NCBI GenBank assembly: GCA_033063855.1
Contig: CP093829.1
Span: 3,110,243-3,174,242 of the forward strand
Origin: Smittia aterrima
Lineage: Eukaryota; Arthropoda; Insecta; Diptera; Chironomidae
Length of the DNA stretch: 64,000 nt
Direction: 5' to 3'
Both the position numbers and the translations under genes were made by a program. The notes beneath the pieces were generated by a model that was not told the DNA's origin, ran no database searches, and worked only from the letters and a program-made list of their open reading frames with translations. Shown here piece after piece: positions 35,803-45,210 of the stretch. Position 1 is the stretch's first letter. Each line of letters begins with the position of its first letter.

Positions 35803-36200
35803 AGAATAGGGTGGTCTTGTACTACAAATACGGTAACATTTATCGTGAAGTTATTCGCGGTCCATTACTTGATTGGTGCGAATTGATGAGTAGCAACAAT
35901 CAAAACAAACTTGTCAAGTTTTATATAGATCAGGCCAAAGCGATCAGCGCCGACGAAATTCACGAATGCCCTTACACAGTTTGAAAAAAAAATCAAAATA
36001 TTTAAAGAAAAATTATTTATGCTTTTTTTTAGAAATTTGATATTCAAAACAAATCCATTCCGCTATTGCCCTTCGCCCTACAGTTTGCGTCCGGAGATTA
36101 CAAGGTAGTTTCAACCTATTACACTTCTACTAACGATTTTATAGGCGAATCGAAATCCATTGCAACTCTTACAACGATGCATAAAGAAAATTTCGGATGA
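35440..36200 (+). CDS. In-frame MFS2-DUF1091 chimera (copy Q)
   Basis: Exons 35440-35707, 35761-35978 and 36033-36200 give 217 aa. Exon 1 and the first 13 or so codons of exon 2 come from MFS2 (start MNFLEWKNFH, two predicted membrane helices, SLGSFILIL). At about 35802 the sequence passes into DUF1091 exon 2 (RVVLYYKYGNIYREV, DWCE, HECPYT), then a normal exon 3 ending NFG-stop. The old intron acceptor AAAG is now read as Lys, and the phase stays correct through every junction, with no stop. The DUF1091 half lacks exon 1 (signal peptide, first two cysteines). It has the MFS2 promoter. Could be a pseudogene kept open by chance; the junction is recent. Confidence 0.75.
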
Positions 36201-36423
36201 AATAATTGATCCATCTTAACTAATTGAAAGTTTTATTTTTCTTACCTGAACTATCCCAACTGTAGTAAATTTTGTGTACTTAATAGAGGAAGTCTTCTAG
36301 TTCTTTCGATGCAAGTTTATAGTTATCTATTATAAATCATATTTGACAAAACTCTCTGAGAAATTGAGAAAACTCACTCAAATATATGTTGAATGCAAAA
36401 AAATATTTTAAACCTTATACAAA

Positions 36424-36505
36424 AAATGTTAAAAGATATCAAATACGCTATTGGATTCGGCTTGGTTTTCATTTTACTGTTCTTCGAAAGTTTCTGTTTT
36501 TAAAA
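36424..36505 (+). pseudogene. DUF1091 signal-peptide relic, second copy
   Basis: Matches relic H (about 24220-24330): a start-like ATG with altered codons, then IGFGLVFILLFFE, then divergence. The flanks on both sides also match those of H, so a block including copy I or R was duplicated. Confidence 0.6.
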
Positions 36506-36617
36506 GTTTTTCACATCATGTAGTTATTGAAATGACTGGATCTGATATTTCTTCATGAAATATTATCTGCTTGAATATTATTGAAAGCTTAAAAAAAATT
36601 TACCTCATTTGCGAAAA

Positions 36618-37254
36618 ATGTTGAAAGTGATCAGAAGTGCAATATCATCAGGCTTCGTTTTTACTTTGCTTTTGCAAAGTCACTTGTTAGCTAAGAATTA
36701 TTCTTGCTTCGCGAAATCTTTCAGCCGAACAGTTTCTACGAACAACGTCTACATCCTCTTCAAAAAACCGATCATTGAATTGTTTGTGCGTAACTCGTCT
36801 TCAAATTTTGATAAAATCTTAAAACTATTATAATTTTTAAGCTGAAGACTGTCGTGTATTACAAATACGGACATATTTATCGTGAAGTTTTCAACAGTCC
36901 ATTAATTGAATGGTGCCAACTTATGAGAAGTGAAAATCACAACAATGTTTTTAAGTTCTACGTAGATTTGAACAAAGAACTCAACCCTGATGAATTTCAC
37001 GAGTGTTCTTACACAGTTTGAAAAAAAACCAAAGTTTTAATAATTTTTGTTAATATCTATCTTTTCAGAAATTTGTTATTTTCATCAAAACCATTAAGGA
37101 ATCGCCTTTAAAATTATATTTTGCGCTCGGAGACAAAACTATTACAACCTATTCCAATTCTGCTAATAATTTCGTAGGCGAAACACAAATCATTGGAACT
37201 CTAACTACCTCAAATAAAGAAACATTCAAACATCAAATAGAAAACAATTCGTGA
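36618..37254 (+). CDS. Degenerating DUF1091 copy R
   Basis: Exons 36618-36785, 36842-37015 and 37069-37254 keep one frame of 175 aa. Exon 1 has an in-frame deletion of about 30 codons that removes the linker and the RCN[FY]SE block with its first cysteine, joining a subfamily 1 signal peptide to a subfamily 3 NYSC block. Exon 2 has ECSYT instead of ECPYT and begins with Leu. Exon 3 is divergent, lacks the GDYK strand spacing and has lost the usual FG-stop, ending KHQIENNS. Likely a pseudogene in progress. Confidence 0.55.
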
Positions 37255-37470
37255 TCGATTTTTTCAATTTGAAATATTTTTCATATTTTACTTTTGGTAC
37301 ATAATTACCTAATTAACTGTGTTTAAAGCTAGTTTATTCTAGATATCATGATGTGAAAATCTCACTAAATTTGATAATAATTATCTGAGGAATTTCTCGC
37401 TCTAACAAACGAGATAACTCAAAATTGAAATATTTCAAATGCGAGGAGAAGTTGACATTATTTGTTTAAA

Positions 37471-38182
37471 ATGTTGAAAGTAATCAGAAGTGCAATTGGA
37501 ATCGGCTTGGTGTTCATTTTACTGTTGCAAGGTCACTTGGAAGCCAAGAGTCCGGCAAAAATGAATCCTGCAGCTCCAACGAAAGTTCCATTGGTTTACT
37601 TCAAAACTACTCGATGCAATTACTCTGAAACCTACGTTTACAAGAATTATTCTTGCTTCGCGAAATCGTACAGTCGAACAGTTTCTACGAACAACGTTTA
37701 CATTCTCTTCAAGAAACCGATGAATGACTTAATTGTGCGTAGTTCTTTTTATTATTTAAAATGTGTCTCAACTTGTTCAATTTTTAAGATGAGGGTGGTC
37801 TTGTATTACAAATACGGAAACATTTATCGTGAAGTTATTCGCGGTCCATTAATTGATTGGTGCGAAGCGATGAGTAGCAACAATCAAAACAAACTTGTCA
37901 AGTTTTATGTAGATCAGGCCAAAGCGATCAACCCAGACGATATTCACGAGTGTCCTTACACAGTTTGAAAAATTAATCAAAATGTTTCAAAGAAAAATAA
38001 TTATTTTTTTTTAGAAATTTGATATTCAAAACAAATCCATTCCGCTATTACCCTTCGCCCTACAGTTTGCGTCCGGAGATTACAAAGTAGTTTCAACCTA
38101 TTACACTTCTACTAACGATTTTATAGGCGAATCGAAATCCATTGGAACTCTTACAACGACACATAAAGAAAATTTCGGATGA
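37471..38182 (+). CDS. DUF1091 secreted protein, copy S
   Basis: Exons 37471-37734, 37789-37962 and 38015-38182, 201 aa; last of the array. Subfamily 3 with EAKSPAKMNPAAP linker and MNDLI at the exon 1 end. Like P, intron 1 is 54 bp without an in-frame stop. Exon 3 is nearly the same as in the chimera Q, which supports a common duplication. GATA-type box at 37412-37417, 59 bp before the ATG. Confidence 0.85.
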
Positions 38183-38415
38183 AATAATTGATCTATTGTA
38201 ACCAATTGAAAGTTTTACTTTCACGATTTTGCTATGAACGTGAGTAGTCATTGACCCTAATTGAAAGTTTTATTTTTCTTACCTGAACTGTCCTATTCCT
38301 ATCTGTTTGTATTTAAAATTCTGGAAATAAAAATTGTTTCCTCAATTAGATTATTTTTTGTCTCAACTAAGATATGGAAATCGCAAATTGTGTCTGAAAT
38401 GAAAAAACGAAGAAT

Positions 38416-38990
38416 GGAGAAATTGTTTTCTCCGGAAGTAAAATGCCAGCTCAAACCATAACATTTAGTTAGACAGCTCAAAGTATTGTGAAATCTTCTT
38501 CTAAAAATATTTTGATATCACCTAATCGAAAATTGAGATTAAAAGTTGTTATCTCACTTTGTAGTAAAACGTTCGTCAGTCTAGCTTCTGTTTTCATTCG
38601 ATTGCAACCTTCGCGGATAAAATTGAAATGAATTTTTTGGAATGGAAAAATTTTCACCTACAAAATAAACCTCAGGGGAATGCTGTCTCTGGTGGTTTAT
38701 TTTTTATGCTCGCGAGTGGATTTCAAGTTGGTTGGATATTCAGTAAAGACTTGATGAGCTTTCCATGGACAGATGAACGTTCGAATTCGCTAATAATTGT
38801 CACATACGTTGTGTTCTATATAACAGCAGTCCTTGGATTATTTGCTGCTTGTTTTACTATCGATCGTCTCTCCAAGAAGATAATTTACTTGACTTGTAAG
38901 GAAAATAAAAACATTTCTCATCAAACTTTTAATATTTTTAGTTTTTAGCGTTATTGCTTGCATCGCTCGGATCGTTTATTCTTATCTTAA
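38416..38990 (+). repeat. Segmental duplication, copy 2
   Basis: Partner of 35228-35802. Its left edge joins DNA from the MFS1 5' flank (AAATGAAAAAACGA) directly to MFS1 C-terminal codons, so MFS1 was deleted from this second unit. Confidence 0.9.
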
Positions 38991-40096
38991 TGCCAAATAA
39001 TCTTTATCTGATAATGTTAGCGAGAAGCCTCATTGGCTTCGGACACGGCTGCGTTTATCTCACGGCGATGATTCACGCTTCGGAAATTATGACACAAAAA
39101 CTTCGAGGAATGATCGTCTCGTCGATACATTTTATGACTGTAAGCTCGATTCTTATTTCTGGGGCACTGACAATGTTTGAAGATCAAAAATCAAACGCCC
39201 TTGGGTCGTTTCAATGGATTGGAGTAACTAGCTTGGTATTCTGCATCATTGGATTTGTTAGCGTTCCGATTTTAACTCGCGAGTCGCCGCTGACTCTGAT
39301 GAAAGAGAGAAAGTTCAACGAAGCTTTATTTGTGATGGTTGAACTCAGAAGCAAGACGAGAGAGACTCCTGGAATAACCAGCGAATTCAATGATCTCAAA
39401 ACGATGCTGGAAGAAGATGAATTATCATCGAAAAATATTTTAAAGGAAGGAAATCTGCACACGCTCCAGTTGATCGTTTTACTAAAAATCGGATCCGTGC
39501 TAGCGTTTAACTTTTGTGTGAACGTTATTCGTTTAAAGTACACAACAATGTTTGCTGAAGGAGACGATATCAACGTCGCAGCGGTGATTTTCATGACACT
39601 TCGACTTGTTGGCTGTGTGATTTCAATTTTCACGATCGATTCAATTGGACGACGACCGCACTTAGCTGTTTCGTTTGGTGGATCATCAATATTTTTAATT
39701 GCGATGGCAGTTGTCATCATGTTTGATTCTTCTCTTGACCATTGGGTCATCGGAAGTTTACAACTTTGCTTTGAATTTATTGGTGGACTTGGAATTGGAA
39801 TGATTTCTGACGTTTACACGTCGGAAGCTTTCAACACGATGAAGAAGCCATTGTCGATAGCTGTCACAACAGGAATTGAGTTCTGTCTTCAAGCAATCAT
39901 CATTTCCGCGACTTTTAGATTCGTTCCTTCAGAGAACTTTGATTGGATTTATCTTTTAATTGCTGGCGGTTTAATGCTTCCCATCACAGTCTATCTCTTC
40001 ATGAAACTGCCAGAGACAGCGGGAGCTTCAATTCGTCAGACAAGAAGAGAATTTGAGAAAATTGCTGAAAATAATTTTCAGATCACACCAAGTTAA
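38628..40096 (+). CDS. Sugar-porter MFS transporter, MFS2
   Basis: Exons 38628-38895 and 38949-40096, 471 aa. Paralogue of MFS1 with the same intron position (shifted by one phase), about 12 hydrophobic segments, ARSLIGFGHG, an acidic central loop, D-x-x-GRRPH and LPETA. Like MFS1 it lacks a perfect PESPR motif (TRESP). Probably a plasma-membrane facilitator of a sugar or similar solute; substrate unknown. Its first exon is duplicated 3.2 kb upstream in the chimera. AATAAA at about 40127. The relics at 31.1 and 35.4 kb show that an MFS1-MFS2 pair was duplicated along with DUF1091 genes. Confidence 0.85.
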
Positions 40097-40149
40097 CAAA
40101 TTTAAAACTTAAACTGACTTTAATTTTAAATAAACTCTTTCGATGATTC

Positions 40150-40543
40150 TTGATGGGAATTGTAAATACACTTAAGCCTTAGAAAATTAGGTTTCCTTTG
40201 ACCCAAAAGGAGAGCGGCGGGGTCGCTCAGCAGTCACAAAGAAGACGAAGAGAGAGAAAGAAATATTAAAAAGCTATTAGAGATGTTTGTGGAAGCGGAA
40301 ATTAAATTACATGTCATTTATATTGCGGAAGAGAAAATAGATTTATATTGTCCTTCAGCATCTCCGTCCAAGTCGTCTCGTTTTGCTTTGCTTTCCTTTC
40401 TTCCCTTCATTTTCATCTAACAACTTTTATGGACGAAACTTAGACGAAAACTTTTTATCTCTTTTTTATGTCGCTCAAGTTTAAAGTTTAAACTGTTTCG
40501 CATTCAAAAAGCAAAGAAAACAAAGGCGGGACCGAGAGACATG
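40150..40543 (-). repeat. Dispersed repeat, right copy
   Basis: Reverse-complement copy of 14339-14722, lying just after MFS2. Small indels, for example an extra TTTAAACT-like repeat near 40480. With the left copy it forms an inverted pair around the entire DUF1091/MFS cluster. Confidence 0.75.
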
Positions 40544-40864
40544 TTTTAATTGATATTGATTATCAAGGAATCGAACAGGAATTTTTAAATGAATGCTTCA
40601 CCTCCGAAGAGCTTTAAATTTCTTCAATTTAAATGAAGTTGCATGTAATTATTTTGATTTGATTCAGAAAATTCATTTACAGATTTATTTTAAATTATTT
40701 TCCCAAACCCAGGGAAAAGAAAAAGTTTTTGCTAAACAATTCATCAAAGTATCAATGAAAGCGTTGCATCGTTTCCATGACGAAAAAGAAATTGTTTTCA
40801 CAACAAAACAAGTTTAAAACTTTGTCGAGAGTTTTTTTTTTGAGTAAAATTAATTGAAGTGAAG

Positions 40865-41692
40865 ATGAAGTCGGTTCGTCACGGTCCTGGCAAAGTTCCT
40901 TACTACAAGTTGGATAAAGAGTACGAACCACACACAACGCCAACTTTTCAAAGTCGAAGAACTCTTGCTAATCATGTTCGAGACAATATGCTTTGTTCAG
41001 GACGTCGCTCATATTTCCAACGAGTAATTTATCTCGCAAAGCACAAGACTGTCATTGAACCACACAAAATCAAAGAGCCATTCACTAAAATCATCCGAGA
41101 AATCTATAAATATCCAACAGACGATCACCTTGGTGGACTTCTCATCGGTCACGACATGTACTCGCTTCATATGCTTGAAGGCAGCGACGAGTTGATTGGC
41201 AACTACTTCCAACATCTGTCGAAAACAGCCGACGAACTGTTTGAAAAGTCTCGCGTTGTCTTGGTCTACAACAACATTAATCAACGTTTTCTTGAGAAAA
41301 TCGTCTGGCGGCTTGCAAATCTTCCGGAAGCAGCCGACACAGACGTCAGTGGAAGCGTGGAGCAGAATATCTCGTCGTTCCTTAAGAAAATGTATTATTT
41401 GTTTAAGAAGATCAGAGAAGAAGAATCAGACGAAGACGCGACCTTCAAGTCTTACTATTTAACGTCAGATTTAGAAGAATGGACACCCGACGAAAATCTG
41501 ATGGACGCTGTGCTTGAAGTCGACGACCTTCAGACGATTCAAGAGTTCGCTCGCATTTACGGTGATTGCGCATCGATTTTAGAATTCGACGAAGAAAGTC
41601 TCTGGCCCATCTCGCACGACCACGTTCCGTCAAGTGTCTTTAGTTTCGGAAAATACGACGTCAACTTGACTTTCGACAAGAACGTGAAGTAA
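40865..41692 (+). CDS. TEX47-like BLUF-fold protein
   Basis: Single exon, 275 aa. The core from about residue 55 to 150 (YFQRVIYLAKH, GGLLIGHDMYSLHMLEGSD, SRVVLVYNNINQR) has the alternating strand-helix pattern of the BLUF/ferredoxin-like fold seen in TEX47, a testis-expressed vertebrate protein. The C-terminal part is acidic (REEESDEDATF) and may be disordered. I do not see the flavin-binding residues of bacterial BLUF photoreceptors, so light sensing is not implied. No introns, which with a possible testis role could suggest retroposition (speculation). Convergent with the laccase gene: 122 bp between stop codons, with AATAAA at 41799-41804. Confidence 0.5.
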   Translation: MKSVRHGPGKVPYYKLDKEYEPHTTPTFQSRRTLANHVRDNMLCSGRRSYFQRVIYLAKHKTVIEPHKIKEPFTKIIREIYKYPTDDHLGGLLIGHDMYSLHMLEGSDELIGNYFQHLSKTADELFEKSRVVLVYNNINQRFLEKIVWRLANLPEAADTDVSGSVEQNISSFLKKMYYLFKKIREEESDEDATFKSYYLTSDLEEWTPDENLMDAVLEVDDLQTIQEFARIYGDCASILEFDEESLWPISHDHVPSSVFSFGKYDVNLTFDKNVK

Positions 41693-41814
41693 CTTTATAA
41701 AATCAGAGATTTTCTGTCTCTTCCTCTTCGTGATTTCAAGAGCTTAAAGAGTTTCCATAGCAACTTATGTAGAGTCGATCAAATTACACAAGACAGAGAA
41801 TAAAATTCAACAAA

Positions 41815-44218
41815 TCAATTTATTTTGTTAACTTTAAAGTTGTTACACTTTGGAAAATTATCAGGAACCTTCATGACCTTCGAAATTTCGTCAAGCTCAC
41901 CAACTTGAAATATCACAGCCATGCCTGGGCAAGAGAATTTCATTAATTTGATAACAAATTTACTATTGACCGACATACCTGTTGTCAAATGCCAGTCTGT
42001 AAGGAAAATAGAGAAATGTAGAAATGCAACATTGAAATGATTGTGGGATTTTGTCATGAACATGAAATTTCTTACCGAAATGACAATGAAAGAGCCAGAA
42101 ACCCGGATTATTGGCCCTGAACCGCAATCTGACGTAGCCCGGATATGGCAGAACGACAGTGTCTTTGTATGGCGGGTTCTTTGCTGAAACATTTGGAATT
42201 CCTTCGTTTCGAACCAAGCCAGGAATTGGCTTTGCATCAAACACTCCCATGTCTATGAGAAGAGAAACAAGATTGAATTAAATGCTCTTCAATGTGAAAA
42301 ATTGGATTTCCTTTTAGGTTTGGGGAGATTGAAATATTTATTCACTCGGCTGTGGTCGACGTCTCACCCAGAATATGAAATTTATGTCCATGCAGATGAA
42401 TGGGATGTGGAATCTGATCATCGACGTTCACAACGACTAGTTCCACGCTTGCATTGAGCTTTAACTTGATTCGATGAATGCATTGACAGGCAATCAAAAA
42501 CTTATTATCAAAGCAGTGATGACCGGCAGTTGTGTTCTCGTGGCAGTAATCACTTTCGTCTATGCTCTCGGGCTGAGTTAGCGGTGGAAATGATGGGAAC
42601 TTCAAGGTGATATTGTTAAATGTTCCGATGCTGTTGAAATCTGTTCGAGAAGTCTCGACTGAAAATAATAATTGGAGAAGTTAGTTCATTAAATGAATTT
42701 TATCAGGAAACTTACAGTTCAGTCGATAGTAGTTTCCGTTTAAGCTCATCGTTTCATCTAATATCGTTGGTGAGTCTAGGAAAAGAAAATATTTCTCGTC
42801 CGCCGGTTTGTCAAGTAAACTTCTATCGGTATCGTAAGCATGTAAGCGAAGAAGAGAAATATCTTTCACTTTTGGAATCGGCGAGTTGAAGATTATTTTT
42901 CCAGCGAAGCTTTCGTTTGATAATCTCGGGGGAAGGCTTGAAGTGAACGCCACTCTAACATCATCTGACATATCGAATTCATCTCCATAACGCAAGATTG
43001 CAAACGTCTCAATTGTTGTTCGACACGGCATCATCGTCTGTACGCGAATCCAATAATCTCTCGGCGGTTTGTCAGTGTTCAAAATAAAATCAAATCTTTC
43101 CCCGTTGAGTGAGTAAAGAGAATCAATCGTGAGAGGTCTAACGTAGCTAATCTCTGTCGCGATTATAGTAAAATTGTGATCTTCGATTTGAAGCATGAAT
43201 GGACAAACATTGAAGCCCGAATTAATAAAACGAAAGCGATAACGCTTATTAGCTTCTACATTGAACACGGACCACGGAGCAAATTTATATGAGTCAGATG
43301 TTGTCTATCATTTGATAACGAGAAACAAAACATTAAACACGATCGAGCAATAAACAAATTAATCTCACATTGAAGTAACGACCGTGTCCATTAATCAGCA
43401 TTGATCTAGTCAACACTGAACGTGACGTCATTCCTGGATAATCATCCTCGGCGAGTCTATGCATCCAATCTTCAGCAACTATCAAATGATCTGGCTTATC
43501 GAAATCATAGAGATGTTTGCTTGGGATGAGGTCAACGGGTGCACGAATGATAAGAGCGCCTTGTACTCCATTTGCCTTTTGATGCCCAGCGTGAGCGTGA
43601 TAGAAATGAGTTCCCGGATCATCAGCGTGAAAAGCGTAGCGAAACTTTGTTCCGAACGGAATCGGACATTGAGTCACAAAAGGAACTCCATCCATGAATT
43701 GTGTTCGCATCTGACGAATGCCATGCCAGTGAATTGCAGTTGCAACACCTTCAGCCATATTTGTGAGATCAACGACAATTATGTCGCCTTGGCAAACGTG
43801 AATTGATGGTCCAGGAATTTGAAAATTGATGGACAGAAAACTCCGGGGAACGCCGTCAGCTAAAACACAATTTTTCTGAAGGCAATGTGTTGCATTCCCT
43901 TGCGTGCAATTCGAGCAAATTCTAAATAATAATATTTTAATCATTTTTGCACTGATCCGTAAACTTTTATGCTGATATGTACCCGCCCATCGTTTGAAAG
44001 TACTTCACCACAAAGTGAAATCTACAGACTTTTCTGTCGTTTGCTTTACATTCGCGGTTACACTTTAAACCGTCGATTCCTCCTTCCAAACTGAAACTTT
44101 GATCTGGTTCAATCGTCGAAAGGTAATCCTCAAGGAAATTGTTCGCGAGAAACGGATACTGCAGAAATCCGAATGTGAAGCTCATAAAAGCGAACAGAAT
44201 TAAAATTAAGAACTTCAT
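41815..44218 (-). CDS. Laccase-type multicopper oxidase
   Basis: Seven minus-strand exons: 43983-44218, 43369-43921, 42716-43304, 42368-42658, 42076-42252, 41979-41996 and 41815-41924, together 657 aa. It oxidises phenols or metals while reducing O2 to water. Signal peptide at 1-17, then a Cys-rich stretch as in insect laccases. Copper motifs: HWH (143-145), HFYHAHAG, HPIHLHGHKFHIL and HCHFDWHLTTGM (H612, C613, H614, H618, M623). The T1 Cys and His and the axial Met are all present, so it should be active. The HFYHAHAG site has Ala where most have Ser. Insect relatives act in cuticle tanning or as secreted ferroxidases; which applies is open. Exon 6 is an 18-nt microexon carrying one ligand. 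Confidence 0.85.
41979..41996 (-). other. 18-nt microexon of the laccase gene
   Basis: Flanked by a TTACAG acceptor and a GTATGT donor, it encodes WHLTT plus split codons (phase 1 on both sides). Skipping it keeps the frame but removes the H618 ligand. With it the standard HCHxDWHxxxGM motif is restored. Confidence 0.85.
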
Positions 44219-44478
44219 GATTCAAGTGCCGCGAGTAAACTGATAATCTCTCCGAGAATTCGGGAAAATAATTATGCTGATAAACTCTCAACTCATCTGA
44301 GAGCTCTCACGCGCTCTTCTGCTAAGCTGATCCCTAAGTCAATGCGATATCTCATTTTAATCACAAACAAATCAAACTTTTATTGTAATAAACTATGAAC
44401 ATTGTGCATTTGTTAGTCGACTAGGAGAGTGGAGGTAATGAGGATCACGAGATGATTTACAAGACGAAGCTAACGAGA

Positions 44479-45210
44479 TTAAATCTCATCATTAGACTTC
44501 CAACCGTAATTCTTTTTATCTTTCTTTTTCCCGTTGAACTTGTCACGTTCTTTGCTGTTCTTTTGTTGGCTTTGATTACTGTTAACTGGAGGACAGTAGC
44601 AAGCGTTCTGCTGTGCGTCGAGATAGGATTTACATCCGAGAGTCATTGTTCCGGTGAAGAGCATTTTCGCTGCTGCTTTGCAACCTTTAATTAAGATTTC
44701 CCCGGCTGGACCTTTCTCGAATGTATCGCAATACTTGTACAAGCATCGTTTGAAGTCTAAGTCGCAAAGTTCTTTATCGCTGTTACATGTGTCGTAGCAA
44801 ATGTCATGAGATTCGCAGCAAACTGCCATCTGAGGCGCTGGAAGATATTCAGTGTCGATCTTCATTCCTAATGAACCACATCCATCGAAAGTGGGGACGT
44901 GGAGTTTGTTTCTTAAAGGATGTTGGCCTGTAAATATAAATTATAAACTTCGTTTCTTACTGAAATTAAAGAACTCACCTCCAGGACAACTATAAACACA
45001 ATTCTCGTCAATTGCAGAATCGAAAATTTCATGGACCGTCTTAAACTTTTTAGAAACAGTGATAAAGTTCTTAAATACGTCGCCAAATATGATTTCTGCA
45101 CTCAACACAGCATCACGAAGTGACGATATTACGTTGCTCCCGTAACCGCTGTAGCAATATCCAACAAAGGTAAGAATATAGACAAGAACTTTCATGTAAG
45201 GAATCCTCAT
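44479..45210 (-). CDS. Secreted phospholipase A2, group XII-like
   Basis: Exons 44979-45210 and 44479-44927, 226 aa. A signal peptide (MKVLVYILTFVGYCYSG region), a propeptide-like helical part, then CVYSCPGG and the DGCGSLG calcium-loop region. The catalytic CCESHDICYDTC has H118 and D119, and CDLDFKRCLYKYC follows. This cysteine order fits group XII PLA2 rather than the venom-type groups. The enzyme would cleave the sn-2 acyl chain of phospholipids, though some group XII members are catalytically weak. The C terminus is a Lys/Ser/Asn-rich tail. Start: an ATG five codons upstream of the hydrophobic core; a second ATG (MKVL) is equally possible. Upstream neighbour on the same strand of the laccase gene; no functional link implied. 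Confidence 0.8.
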
